Shown one piece after another: positions 7,682 through 15,784 of a stretch of 64,000 nucleotides of DNA. The notes below the pieces were generated by a model. That model had not been told where the DNA came from and did not search any database. It worked only from the letters and a program-made list of their open reading frames with translations. Position numbers and translations under genes: made by a program. How positions within the stretch are numbered: the first letter of the stretch is position 1; each line of letters begins with the position of its first letter. Source of the DNA: an uncultured bacterium (GTDB lineage: Bacteria; Actinomycetota; Coriobacteriia; Coriobacteriales; Coriobacteriaceae); the NCBI GenBank assembly GCA_905215505.1, contig CAJMPU010000001.1:124001-188000 (forward strand), given 5' to 3'.

Positions 7682-8713
7682 CTATGAGCGCGGTATCGCC
7701 GTGCTATGTCGAATGATGAGCTGGCCGGGAATACGAATGGCAACGGTTTTGCCCACCGTACCCGCCTCGGGAACCGCATGCTCAAACACCTCGCGCCCAC
7801 GCTGATGCAAGTCGAATCGAACGGTCGTGAGCTCGTTGTGTGCTACAAAATCATCGAGCGAATCATCGACGCCCACCACGCTCACGTCCTCGGGCACGCG
7901 CAAGCCGCTATCGCGCAGCGCGGCGATGGCACCGTTTGCCATTTGGTCGTTTGCCGCGTAAATCGCCGTCATGGTGCGGTCGTGCTCGGCCAGATATCTG
8001 CCGGCTTCGTATCCGCTGTTGGCAGACCAATCGCCCTCGAGCGGCGCCTGCGGCTTAATGTGCTTACGCTCGAGTGCATCCTGCCAACCGGCGCGACGAA
8101 ACTGCTCGTCGACCGAGAACGACGGGCCGCCAATATAGCGAATCTGATCGTGTCCCAGCTCAAACAGGTGATCCATAAGCAATAGCGAGCAGCCGTAATG
8201 GTCGGAATCGACTGTGGTCACGCGCGGATGCGCGTACATGGTAACGATGACCGTGCCAATGCCCGGCAACGGATCAAACGTCTCAAAATCGGGTGCCATG
8301 CGACTCATGCCGATAATGATGCCGTCCACGGGCAGCGCGGCCATACGACGCGTGGCCTCGGCAAGCGAAAACTCCTCGGTCTTGGACATCTCGACCAGCG
8401 TGATGGCGCAATTATGCTCGCGAGCAGCGCTGGCGATGCCGTCGATCATTGAGAGGTTGCCAAACTTGGTGACATCGTTGACGCACAGGCCGACCGAATG
8501 GTAACGGCCGTCGCGCAGCGAGCGACCGGCATAACTCGGACGAAAGCCGAGCTCTTGCATAGCGGCCTGCACGCGCTGGCGCGTCTGCTCGTTGACGTTA
8601 GGCAAACCGTTGGCGACGCGCGAAACCGTCTGCTGCGAAACGCCAGCAGCGCGGGCGACGTCGGCCATGGAGACCGGACGCGTACCTGTATCGTTGGACG
8701 GGCGCCTTGCCAC
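7682..8713 (-). CDS. LacI family repressor, probable regulator of galKT
   Basis: LacI-type repressor of 343 residues. The N-terminal helix-turn-helix and hinge (SMADVARAAGVSQQTVSRVAN) are followed by a periplasmic-binding-protein-like sensor domain (VGVDDSLDDFVAH near the C-terminus). A GTG at 8713 preceded by GAAGGTGA is the best start; a longer in-frame reading to 8782 lacks a ribosome site. It is divergent from galK, and three copies of a GTTAACGTACTC operator lie in the shared 338-bp gap, so it probably represses galKT and itself. The effector is likely galactose or a derivative (inference). Confidence 0.87.
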   Translation of the reverse strand: MARRPSNDTGTRPVSMADVARAAGVSQQTVSRVANGLPNVNEQTRQRVQAAMQELGFRPSYAGRSLRDGRYHSVGLCVNDVTKFGNLSMIDGIASAAREHNCAITLVEMSKTEEFSLAEATRRMAALPVDGIIIGMSRMAPDFETFDPLPGIGTVIVTMYAHPRVTTVDSDHYGCSLLLMDHLFELGHDQIRYIGGPSFSVDEQFRRAGWQDALERKHIKPQAPLEGDWSANSGYEAGRYLAEHDRTMTAIYAANDQMANGAIAALRDSGLRVPEDVSVVGVDDSLDDFVAHNELTTVRFDLHQRGREVFEHAVPEAGTVGKTVAIRIPGQLIIRHSTAIPRS

Positions 8714-8807
8714 AGGATCACCTTCACCCTTGCGAGATCTGAATAGCGTGAATGCCGGCCTGGGCAGAAACACGCCCTGCACCGAGGCCCGCTATCGTCG
8801 GACGCAT

Positions 8808-9006
8808 GTTAACGTACTCTACTTTTTCTATCTGCATCTTTTCTGCTTTATAAGTCCATACGACAGTACCGTTCACGGCTGTATTTCTACCGATTACCAG
8901 ATTCTCAAAAAGTGACAAGCGATGTGTTATGAGTACGTTAACATAGCCCGTAACGTGCGGTATCGTGGACACTTGGTTCATGCCGCTTCAAGTTGTTAAC
9001 GTACTC
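8808..9006. promoter_or_regulatory. three LacI-type operator copies between lacI-like gene and galK
   Basis: GTTAACGTACTC is found at 8808-8819 and 8995-9006 and, inverted (GAGTACGTTAAC), at 8931-8942. Conservation extends outwards to an adjacent CATAAC in the two galK-proximal copies. One copy is close to the repressor start and one about 45 bp before galK, a layout suited to DNA looping and dual control. Confidence 0.65.
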
Positions 9007-9051
9007 ATAACGACGCAAAACTCACCCGTGCGCGCCAAGGAAAGGACTCCC

Positions 9052-10257
9052 ATGACCACCCCCGACGAAAAGACACTCGCCACGCTCACCAAGCTGTTTG
9101 AGGAGGAGTTTGGCCCCATCGGCGACCGCCAGGTGCTCTATGTGCACGCGCCCGGCCGCTCCGAGATCAGCGGCAACCACACCGACCACGAGGGTGGCCA
9201 CGTTATCGCCGGCTCGCTCGATGTCGCTGTCGACGGCATTGCCGTGGCGACCGATTCCAACAAGGTTCGCGTCGCCGACGAGGGTTATCCTACGTTTGAG
9301 ATCACGCTCGACACGCTGGATATTCAAGAGTCCGAGAAGGGCACGTCCGCAAGCCTCGTGCGCGGTATGGCCCACGAGGTCGCAGGTCTCGGCGTTGAGC
9401 CCCAGGGCTTCGACTTTGCCTTTACCTGCTCCGTCCCCTCGGGTGGCGGCCTTTCTAGCTCCGCCGCTGTCGAGGCGGCTTACGGCCGCGCCATGGAGAC
9501 GCTCTGGGGCGCGCCCGCCATTGAGCCCGTCGCGCTCGCCCAGATGAGCCAGCGCACCGAGAACAACTACTACGGCAAGCCCTGCGGTCTTATGGATCAG
9601 GCGGCTGTGTGCCTGGGCGGCCTTGCCTACATGGACTTTGAGGATCAGGCTCAGCCTAAGGCCCAGAAGCTCGAGCTCAACTTTGAGGATCACGGCTATG
9701 CGCTCGTGCTCGTTAAGGTTGGCGCCGACCATGTGGCGGCTACCGACGACTACGCCGCCGTTCCGCGCGAGATGCAGGACGTCGCCGCCGAGTTTGGCAA
9801 GGCACGCCTGTGCGAGGTCAACGTTGCCGACTTTGACGCCAAGCTCCCCGAGCTGCGCGCCAAGCTGGGCGACCGCGCCTGCCTGCGCGCCGTTCATTAC
9901 TGGTACGAGAACGGCCTGGTCGATAAGCGCTGGGCGGCCCTCAACGCCGGCGACATTGATCAGTTCCTGGTCCTGACACGTGAGTCCGGTGCCAGTTCTG
10001 CCATGTACCTGCAGAATGTCGTCGCCAAGCTGGGCTCCGAGCAACCTTCCATGTACGCGCTTGCTCTTGCCGAGCACGTGCTCGACGGCCGCGGTGCCGT
10101 CCGCATCCACGGCGGTGGCTTTGGCGGCACCATCCAGGCCTTCGTGCCGCTCGACCTCGTCGACACCTTCATTGCCAAGATGAACGGCTGGCTGGGCGAA
10201 GGCTCTGCCCGCCACTACGCGATTTCTGACAAGGGGGCTTACGCGGCATGGCTGTAA
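9052..10257 (+). CDS. galK: galactokinase
   Basis: Phosphorylates galactose with ATP to galactose-1-phosphate, the first committed Leloir step. The protein has 401 residues. The substrate-binding signature appears as GRSEISGNHTDHEGG (a variant of GRxNxxGEHxDYxxG seen in gut Firmicutes/Actinobacteria types) near the N-terminus. The GHMP ATP loop is PSGGGLSSSAAVE, and the C-terminal motif is HGGGFGGTIQAFV. The ATG at 9052 follows AAGGAAAGGA. Its last codons overlap galT by 10 bp, showing a tight operon. LacI-type operators lie just upstream. Confidence 0.95.
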   Translation: MTTPDEKTLATLTKLFEEEFGPIGDRQVLYVHAPGRSEISGNHTDHEGGHVIAGSLDVAVDGIAVATDSNKVRVADEGYPTFEITLDTLDIQESEKGTSASLVRGMAHEVAGLGVEPQGFDFAFTCSVPSGGGLSSSAAVEAAYGRAMETLWGAPAIEPVALAQMSQRTENNYYGKPCGLMDQAAVCLGGLAYMDFEDQAQPKAQKLELNFEDHGYALVLVKVGADHVAATDDYAAVPREMQDVAAEFGKARLCEVNVADFDAKLPELRAKLGDRACLRAVHYWYENGLVDKRWAALNAGDIDQFLVLTRESGASSAMYLQNVVAKLGSEQPSMYALALAEHVLDGRGAVRIHGGGFGGTIQAFVPLDLVDTFIAKMNGWLGEGSARHYAISDKGAYAAWL

Positions 10258-11876
10258 TGACTGATGTGCGCGAAGCCGCGCAGAACCTGATCGAGTACGC
10301 CATTCATCGATCGATGATCGGCCAGGACGATCGCATCTGGGCATACAACACCATTCTGGAGTGCATCGGCACTACGGGTCCCGCGCTCGATATGGCCTGG
10401 GCGCTCCAGGTTGAGAAACTCTCGCTCTTGCACCCCAATACCCTGCCCGACTTTGATCTTGAAGGCACGCTTGCCGCGCTTTCCGAGGCCGCCGTTACCA
10501 ACGGTGCCGCCGAGGACACGGCGTCGGGCCGCGACCGCATCGCCATGCACATCATGGGCGTGCTCATGCCGAGGTCTTCGGTTGTAAACGAGGAGTTCAA
10601 CGGACGTATGGGCGTCAACGAGCCCCGCGCCGCAACCGACTGGTTCTACGGCCTGTGCTGCGACGCCGGCTACGTGCGCCGCGCCGCCATCGCGCGCAAC
10701 ATCAAATGGAGCACCCCCACCAACTGGGGCGATCTTGAGATCACCATCAACCTCTCCAAGCCTGAGAAGGACCCACGCGATATCGCCGCGGCTGGTGCCG
10801 CAAAGAACACGGGCGAGAAGTATCCCGCCTGCCAGCTCTGCATCGAAAACGAGGGCTATCCCGGACGCTCCGCCGCAGCCGACGGCGGCGCTCACCCCGC
10901 TCGCCAGAACCTGCGCATTATCCCCATCCAGCTCAACGCCGAGCGCTGGGGTTTCCAGTACAGCCCGTACGCGTACTTTAACGAGCACTGCATTGCCATG
11001 AGCTCCGAGCATCGTCCGATGCACGTCGACCGCAAGGGACTGACCTGCCTGCTCGATTTTGTGGACCTGTTCCCGCATTACTTCATCGGCTCCAACGCCG
11101 ACCTGCCTATCGTGGGCGGCTCGATTCTGTCGCACGACCACTTCCAGGGCGGCGCGCACGAGTTCCCCATGATGCACGCCGCCGAGGTCTCGCAGTTTAG
11201 CGTGCCCGGCTTTGACGGCGTTACGGGCGCCGTGTTGCAGTGGCCGCTTTCGGTGCTGCGCCTGCGCTCGCACGACCGTGCTCAGTTGCTCGACGCCGCC
11301 GAGAAGATTATCCTCGCCTGGCGCGAGTGGACCGATGAGTCGGTGGGCGTCATCGCGCACACGGCCGACGGCGTGGCGCACAACACCGTGACGCCGGTCA
11401 TCCGCCGCGTCGACTCCCGCGGCAATGCCGGCGGTGAGACCTACGAGGCCTACCTGGCGCTTCGCTGCAACATCACAACCGACGAGCATCCGCTGGGCGT
11501 GTTCCATCCGCATGCCGAGTATCACCATATTAAGAAGGAGAACATCGGCCTGATCGAGGTCATGGGCTTGGCCATTTTGCCGCCGCGCCTGGTTCCCGAG
11601 CTCGGCGCTGTCCGCGAGCACCTGCTGGCGGCCAAGGTCGATGCCAGCTACGACCTTGCCGCAGCGCTCGAGAGCGATGACCTTTGCCGTAGCCACGCCG
11701 CATGGGCCGAGGATGTCTTTGCTCGCCGCGCGAACGAGCTTACGGCGGACAACGCCATCGACATCCTGCACGAGGAGGTCGGCGTGGTGTTTGGCCACGT
11801 GCTCGACAACGCCGGCGTCTTTAAGTGGGACGAAGCCGGCCGCGCCGCCCAGCAGCGCTTTATCGACTCACTGTAA
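10248..11876 (+). CDS. galT: UDP-glucose-hexose-1-phosphate uridylyltransferase (class II GalT)
   Basis: Swaps UDP between glucose-1-P and galactose-1-P. At 542 residues it belongs to the long GalT family of Gram-positive bacteria rather than the short E. coli type. Family-typical stretches include RHEPMHVD-like SEHRPMHVDRKG, FPHYFIGSNADLPIVGGSILSHDHFQGG and GVFHPHAEYHHIKKENIGLIEVMG. The start at 10248 overlaps galK by 10 bp; ATG at 10257 (touching the galK stop) is an alternative, but AGGGGG fits 10248 better. No galE is in the window. Confidence 0.94.
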   Translation: MAVMTDVREAAQNLIEYAIHRSMIGQDDRIWAYNTILECIGTTGPALDMAWALQVEKLSLLHPNTLPDFDLEGTLAALSEAAVTNGAAEDTASGRDRIAMHIMGVLMPRSSVVNEEFNGRMGVNEPRAATDWFYGLCCDAGYVRRAAIARNIKWSTPTNWGDLEITINLSKPEKDPRDIAAAGAAKNTGEKYPACQLCIENEGYPGRSAAADGGAHPARQNLRIIPIQLNAERWGFQYSPYAYFNEHCIAMSSEHRPMHVDRKGLTCLLDFVDLFPHYFIGSNADLPIVGGSILSHDHFQGGAHEFPMMHAAEVSQFSVPGFDGVTGAVLQWPLSVLRLRSHDRAQLLDAAEKIILAWREWTDESVGVIAHTADGVAHNTVTPVIRRVDSRGNAGGETYEAYLALRCNITTDEHPLGVFHPHAEYHHIKKENIGLIEVMGLAILPPRLVPELGAVREHLLAAKVDASYDLAAALESDDLCRSHAAWAEDVFARRANELTADNAIDILHEEVGVVFGHVLDNAGVFKWDEAGRAAQQRFIDSL

Positions 11877-11879
11877 TGA

Positions 11880-11909
11880 TCCCTTGGGGACGGAGGAAAA
11901 CGGATCATT
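11880..11909 (+). repeat. dispersed 29-bp repeat, copy 1
   Basis: The 29-bp sequence beginning CCTTGGGGACGGAGG and ending CGGATCATTT directly follows the galT stop. An exact copy in inverted orientation lies at about 31296-31325, also just outside a gene end. It is probably one of a genome-wide repeat family. Confidence 0.6.
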
Positions 11910-11928
11910 TCGTCTTCAAGACAACGGC

Positions 11929-11967
11929 GCCCGCCGGCAACGTCGCCGGCGGGCGCCGTTTTTGAGT
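11929..11967 (+). terminator. terminator of galKT
   Basis: The stem ACGGCGCCCGCCGGC / GCCGGCGGGCGCCGT with a 6-nt loop is followed by TTTTTGAG. It is placed 53 bp after the galT stop. Confidence 0.85.
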
Positions 11968-11970
11968 GTA

Positions 11971-12042
11971 GTCATTAGGGACGCTCTTTAGTCATTGGGG
12001 ACGCTCTTAAACGACCAGTCATTAAAGAGCGTCCCCAATAAT
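11971..12042. repeat. tandem plus inverted 20-bp repeats (GTCATTGGGGACGCTCTT family)
   Basis: Two head-to-tail 20-bp units (11971-11990 and 11991-12010) are followed by an inverted copy (about 12021-12040), which can form a hairpin of about 15 bp. A shorter relative (TGTCCCCAATGACTA) occurs at about 16889-16903. It is non-coding and looks like a dispersed intergenic repeat. Confidence 0.6.
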
Positions 12043-12070
12043 TACGTCGATGTTTTGGCAACGACAGCGA

Positions 12071-12211
12071 AAACCCGCCAGAGCGAGCAAGGTGCCTTGA
12101 AACGAGACGGCATTGACCTTCTGATCATGCCGCCGCAGTTGAAAGGCAGATTGCCGCTCTGGCGGGTTTGCAGCGTCGGCTGGTTACGGTGTTTGGTAAA
12201 ACGCCGTAACT
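12071..12211 (-). ncRNA. structured RNA-like element downstream of lacC, copy 1
   Basis: On the minus strand, just after the lacC stop, comes a short hairpin (GTTACGG / CCGTAAC, 12183-12210). It is followed by a 108-nt element closed by a perfect 15-bp stem (AAACCCGCCAGAGCG with its complement). Inside are two further helices: GCAA/GCCTT with AAGGC/TTGC, and GGCATGA with TCAATGCC. A second copy with conserved inner sequence but a different outer helix lies at 14314-14456. Such paired changes point to RNA structure. It matches no riboswitch class that I recognise. Confidence 0.55.
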
Positions 12212-13147
12212 CTACAGTTCAGTCACGACAACGTTGTTGTAGATCTCGTCCCAGCGGTCCATGACCAGGTGGCCGGTCTTGGGATCCATGGCGTTAAGCT
12301 TGCCGCAGGTATTGGCGGTCTTGAGCACCGTGACATCGTCGGCACCAGCAGCAATGGCATGCGCAAAGCCGGCGATGGTCGAGTCGCCGGAACCCGTCGC
12401 GTTCACAGCCGCAATCGCGGGCGTCTTGGCGCGGAACGCGCGGCCCTCATGGAAGCCCACCGAACCGGCAGCCCCCATCGAAACGACAACCCAGGGGATA
12501 CCGGCAAAGCGGTCATCGGCGGCAAGCGCCTCGCGCAGGGCATCGACATCATCAGTCGTAAAGGACGTACCCAGCAGGCCGTTAATCTCGGTCAGGTTGG
12601 GCTTTACGAGCTCAGGCTTAGCGTCAGACTCCAGCGCGGCCTCCAGCGATGCACCCGAGGTGTCGAGCAGCACCTTGGCGCCCGCCTCCTCGGCGATCTT
12701 GACGAGCTCGGCATAGTAGCCGGCATCGACGCCACGCGGCAGCGAGCCCGAAAGCGTCACAACGTCCGCCTTCGCTGCAAGCTCGGCGAACTTGGCCGTA
12801 AAGGCATCGAGCTCGGCGGGAGCGATCTGCGGGCCGCTCTCCAGCAGCTCGGTCTGATTGCCCTCGTGCAGGATATTCAGGCAAATGCGCGTCTCACCGG
12901 CGATGGGCACAAAGTCGTTCTTGACGCCGTCGGCATCCATAAGCTCGGCCATATAGGCACCCATGTGGCCGCCGAGCAGACCGGTCGCGAGCACATCGTC
13001 GCCCAACTGCAGCAGCACGCGGCTCACGTTGAGGCCCTTGCCGCCAGCGGTCTTTTCGGGCGTCACGCGGTTCACGTCGTCGATAATCAGCTTGTCGAGT
13101 TGATAGCGCGTATCGATCGACGGGTTCATGGTAACGGTCAGAATCAT
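12212..13147 (-). CDS. lacC: tagatose-6-phosphate kinase (copy 1)
   Basis: PfkB-family kinase of 311 residues that converts tagatose-6-phosphate plus ATP to tagatose-1,6-bisphosphate. It shows the N-terminal MNPSIDTRYQL, the glycine-rich KTAGGKGLNVSR motif and the C-terminal ATP/catalytic motif NATGSGDSTIAGF with the catalytic Asp. LacC and 1-phosphofructokinase are close relatives; the lacA-lacB-lacX context supports LacC. It is the last gene of the minus-strand lac operon. The ATG at 13147 follows CAGGAGTT. A near-identical paralogue (about 88% by eye) lies at 51801-52736. Confidence 0.9.
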   Translation of the reverse strand: MILTVTMNPSIDTRYQLDKLIIDDVNRVTPEKTAGGKGLNVSRVLLQLGDDVLATGLLGGHMGAYMAELMDADGVKNDFVPIAGETRICLNILHEGNQTELLESGPQIAPAELDAFTAKFAELAAKADVVTLSGSLPRGVDAGYYAELVKIAEEAGAKVLLDTSGASLEAALESDAKPELVKPNLTEINGLLGTSFTTDDVDALREALAADDRFAGIPWVVVSMGAAGSVGFHEGRAFRAKTPAIAAVNATGSGDSTIAGFAHAIAAGADDVTVLKTANTCGKLNAMDPKTGHLVMDRWDEIYNNVVVTEL

Positions 13148-13203
13148 GTTGAACTCCTGTTTCCGGGGCACGACACGCGCAGCCCCAAACATACGATAGC
13201 TCG

Positions 13204-14085
13204 TTAAAGGATCTCGATCTCAAAACCGCGAGTGACGGTCTCCCCCGGCTTGGCAACCAGGCAGCCACGCTTGTGCTCCAGAATATCGTCCTCGTCGGAG
13301 CAGGTGGACAGGCCGCCCCACGGTTCCACGGCCACAAAGTCGCCCTCGGGCTTGCTCCACACAATCAGGTATGGCATATCAGGGAACGTCAGGCGCACGC
13401 CCTTGTCCTCGGTTTTCTTGGTCAGCGTAACCACGCGACTGTCGAGCACGTCAAAGATGGTCTCCGCGAAGTCGAAGAGTTCGTGGGTCAGCGGCAGGTT
13501 CTGACCGATCATGGGGTTCTTGCTGCGATGCTCGACATCAATCAGGCCCGTCGAGGGAACGGCAGTACAGAGCTCGGCGGCCTCACGCTGATCAAAACGA
13601 AGCTCATAGTCGTCATAGGACTCGTCCTCGTCGAGCGGGCACTTAAAGCCGGGGTGGCCACCCACAAAAAACGGCATGTCCTCGGTGCCCTCATTGGTCA
13701 CCTCGTACGACACGGCCACCTTTTCCGAATCGATCGTGTAACGAGCAACAATCTTAAACGGATACGGATACTGCTCGAGCAGCTCGGCGTGGTCGGCAGA
13801 GCTTAGGCTCAGCGCAACCATGTTGTCACCCTGCTCCTCGAGCTTCCACTCCTGCTTGCGGGCAAAGCCGTGGCGGGCAAGCTTGACCTCGCGGCCGCCC
13901 ATGGTCATCGCGCGGCCGCCACGAAGGCCGCCGCAAATCGGAAAGCAAATGGGTGCCTGGCCCGACCAGACCGCCGGATCGCCCTGCCACAGGTACTCAC
14001 GGCCGTTGGCCGCAATAGAAGTGAACGACCCGCCCGCCGTGGTCAACGCCACACAAATCAAACCGTTATCAAGAACAAACTCCAT
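13204..14085 (-). CDS. aldose 1-epimerase family protein, LacX-like (copy 1)
   Basis: A 293-residue cytoplasmic protein of the galactose-mutarotase superfamily, in the LacX/YihR-like branch encoded within lac operons. Visible motifs are LWQGDPAVWSGQAPICFP, ARHGFARKQEW, GGHPGFKCPL and SKPEGDFVAVEPWGG. The His of ARHGF and the second His in GGHPGF match the active-site positions of mutarotases. It may interconvert anomers of galactose-6-P or tagatose-6-P (inference). It lies between lacB and lacC, 56 bp upstream of lacC; the ATG at 14085 follows GGAAGG. A close paralogue is at 52796-53677. Confidence 0.85.
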   Translation of the reverse strand: MEFVLDNGLICVALTTAGGSFTSIAANGREYLWQGDPAVWSGQAPICFPICGGLRGGRAMTMGGREVKLARHGFARKQEWKLEEQGDNMVALSLSSADHAELLEQYPYPFKIVARYTIDSEKVAVSYEVTNEGTEDMPFFVGGHPGFKCPLDEDESYDDYELRFDQREAAELCTAVPSTGLIDVEHRSKNPMIGQNLPLTHELFDFAETIFDVLDSRVVTLTKKTEDKGVRLTFPDMPYLIVWSKPEGDFVAVEPWGGLSTCSDEDDILEHKRGCLVAKPGETVTRGFEIEIL

Positions 14086-14313
14086 AGGAGCCTTCCCTTT
14101 CTTACGACAGCCCGCCAAGTCAATAGGGCTGATAGAAAACCGGCCCGCGCCCCCTCACAGAAACGCGAGCCGTCAATTGAAAAGCTGCAGAATGCCGGGT
14201 ACCGCCAAAACGAAGCACACAAGCTCGGCAAGCAAACGTGTTATCGGAGCAACTTGCCATACCAGAACGCTTCGCAACAACAGCGGTAACCCCACAGGCC
14301 ACTCAGACATCAG

Positions 14314-14456
14314 CGAGAAGCCAGCTGGCGAGGCAAGGTGCCGTGAAGCGAGACGGCATTGACCTTCTGGTCATGCCGTCGAAGCTGAGCGGCAGATTGC
14401 CCGCCAGATGGCTTCGCAGCGTCGACCGGTCCGGCGTTTGTTAAAACGCCGGAACC
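14314..14456 (-). ncRNA. structured RNA-like element between lacB and lacX, copy 2
   Basis: Second copy of the element seen after lacC. On the minus strand a hairpin (CCGGCGTTT / AAAACGCCGG) follows the lacB stop, then comes a domain of about 107 nt. The outer stem (GAAGCCA, CTGGCG with CGCCAG, TGGCTTC) is unrelated in sequence to that of copy 1, yet pairs over 13 bp. The inner core GGCATGACC, AGAA, GGTCAATGCC and the flanking GGCACCTTGC are conserved. It is inside the lacA-lacB-lacX-lacC transcription unit. The remaining gap sequence (14086-14310) shows no gene. Confidence 0.55.
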
Positions 14457-14459
14457 CCC

Positions 14460-14984
14460 TTAGTCATGGTATTCGCCGCGGTCCCACTTCTCGAGGAACT
14501 CGTCAAAGAAGTGCGGGTCAGCCTGAGCCTCGGCGTCGGCCTTATTGCAAGCGTCGATCTTGGCGATCAGGGCATCGTGCTCGGGGGTCTTCTCGTAGGG
14601 CTCCTCCAGGAAGGCAAGCATGATGTCGGCCATCAGGAACTCACCGGTAATCTTGCCGCCAAAGCCCACGATGTTGGCGTTGAGCTCGCGACGGGCATAC
14701 AGGGCAGAGGTCATGTCGCGAACCAGGGCGCAACGGGCGCCGGGAACCTTGTTGACGGCGTTGGTGATGCCGATGCCGGTGCCGCACAGGGCCACGCCAA
14801 AGTCGGCCTTGCCGCTGGCAACAGCCTCGCCCACGGCCTTACCGTAGATGGGATAGTGCGTACGGGTGTGGCTGTAGGTGCCGCAGTCGAGCACCTTGTA
14901 GCCAGCCTGCTCCAGGCGGTCGGCCAGATAGATCTTCTCGTCCGTAACGATATGGTCGCAACCGATTGCGATGGTCTTCTTCAT
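14460..14984 (-). CDS. lacB: galactose-6-phosphate isomerase subunit LacB
   Basis: RpiB-family sugar isomerase subunit of 174 residues. With LacA it converts galactose-6-phosphate to tagatose-6-phosphate. It keeps the catalytic loop ALCGTGIGITN with the Cys used as base in RpiB enzymes, the N-terminal GCDHIV motif and a YSHTRTHYPIYG stretch typical of LacB. The length equals the usual 171-174. The ATG at 14984 follows AAAGGACG. It lies 63 bp downstream of lacA and is followed by a structured intergenic element before lacX. Confidence 0.95.
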   Translation of the reverse strand: MKKTIAIGCDHIVTDEKIYLADRLEQAGYKVLDCGTYSHTRTHYPIYGKAVGEAVASGKADFGVALCGTGIGITNAVNKVPGARCALVRDMTSALYARRELNANIVGFGGKITGEFLMADIMLAFLEEPYEKTPEHDALIAKIDACNKADAEAQADPHFFDEFLEKWDRGEYHD

Positions 14985-15047
14985 CAGAACGTCCTTTCGT
15001 CTGAATTCACAAGTTGAGATAGAAGTTCGAGTTCTCGGTGGCTCTCG

Positions 15048-15476
15048 TTAGGCCATCTTGTTGAGCATGTCGACACGGATCTGGTGACGGCCGCCGGCGT
15101 ACTGGGCGCGCAGGAACTCGCGGGCGATCTTCTTGGCGACCTCGGTGCCCACAACGCCCGGGCCCATGGTGACCATGCGCGAGCCGTTGTGCTCGCGGGT
15201 CATGTAGGCGGAACGCTCGTCGGAAATGTTGGCGACGACCATGCCCTTGATCTTGACGGCGGCCATATAGGAGCCGACGCCGTACTTATCGAATGCGAAG
15301 CCCTGGGAATCCTTGTGCTCCAGCAGGTCCTTGGCAACGGCGGTCGCGGAATCGACAAAGTCCGCAGCAGGGGTCTCGGAATAGTCGACGACCTCGTGAC
15401 CGTCAGCGATGAGCATCTCCTTGATGGACTCCTTCATCGACATACCGTCGGCATCGGAAGCGATTACAACCCTCAT
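15048..15476 (-). CDS. lacA: galactose-6-phosphate isomerase subunit LacA
   Basis: The smaller, 142-residue partner of LacB in the heteromeric RpiB-type isomerase. It has the N-terminal IASDADGMSMKESIKEML, then FAFDKYGVGSYMAA in place of the CGTGIG loop (as in known LacA) and the C-terminal GGRHQIRVDML. AAGGAGG precedes the ATG at 15476. It is the first gene of the minus-strand operon lacA-lacB-lacX-lacC; TGTTC/GAACA palindromes upstream probably bind the operon's repressor. Confidence 0.93.
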   Translation of the reverse strand: MRVVIASDADGMSMKESIKEMLIADGHEVVDYSETPAADFVDSATAVAKDLLEHKDSQGFAFDKYGVGSYMAAVKIKGMVVANISDERSAYMTREHNGSRMVTMGPGVVGTEVAKKIAREFLRAQYAGGRHQIRVDMLNKMA

Positions 15477-15570
15477 GACATCCTCCTTGAGAGATACGCA
15501 GGTGCGTAGTTTCTGTTTGGAAGTGTTGAATCGCGCTCAGGTCCGGGCATCTGAATGTGCGGTTCTTCAC

Positions 15571-15647
15571 TGTTCATGTTTATTTGAACACATTCGAACA
15601 TAGGTTGCAACCATTATTTGTTTAACTTTGTTCTTTTTTGAACAAAT
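15571..15647 (-). promoter_or_regulatory. LacR-type operators upstream of lacA
   Basis: Two palindromes with TGTTC/GAACA arms are present: 15571-15590 (TGTTCA...TGAACA) and 15628-15647 (TTTGTTC TTTTTT GAACAAA is nearly perfect). A CGAACA half-site lies between them. They are in the promoter gap of lacA (15477-15718). DeoR-type LacR proteins are the expected binders (inference). Confidence 0.5.
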
Positions 15648-15716
15648 ACCGTTTACGGTTGATTGCCGACCGTTTGAGCCCGGCGCAGACGTAGCGACCA
15701 TGTGTTCAACAAACAA

Positions 15717-15750
15717 AAGGGCGGCCGAGAACGTGTCTCGGCCGCCCCTT
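15717..15750 (-). terminator. terminator of the 15785-16798 membrane protein gene
   Basis: On the minus strand GGGCGGCCGAGA / TCTCGGCCGCCC is followed by TTTTGTTTGTTG, 35 bp after the stop codon. It separates this gene from the lacA promoter. Confidence 0.8.
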
Positions 15751-15784
15751 CGGCGGTATTCCCCGGTATATACAGCTGTTTTAG

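Noticed and set aside
9022..10344. 440-codon minus-strand frame opposite galK
   Set aside because: Antisense shadow; GalK on the plus strand has all its signatures and a ribosome site.
12071..12211. The structured element considered as a known riboswitch
   Set aside because: No consensus core of any riboswitch class I know (for example cobalamin, TPP, SAM or glycine) is recognisable, and it lies at a gene 3' end rather than in a leader.
12212..13147. Naming this kinase 1-phosphofructokinase (FruK)
   Set aside because: FruK and LacC are similar in motifs, but the operon lacA-lacB-lacX-lacC and lack of fructose PTS genes nearby favour LacC.
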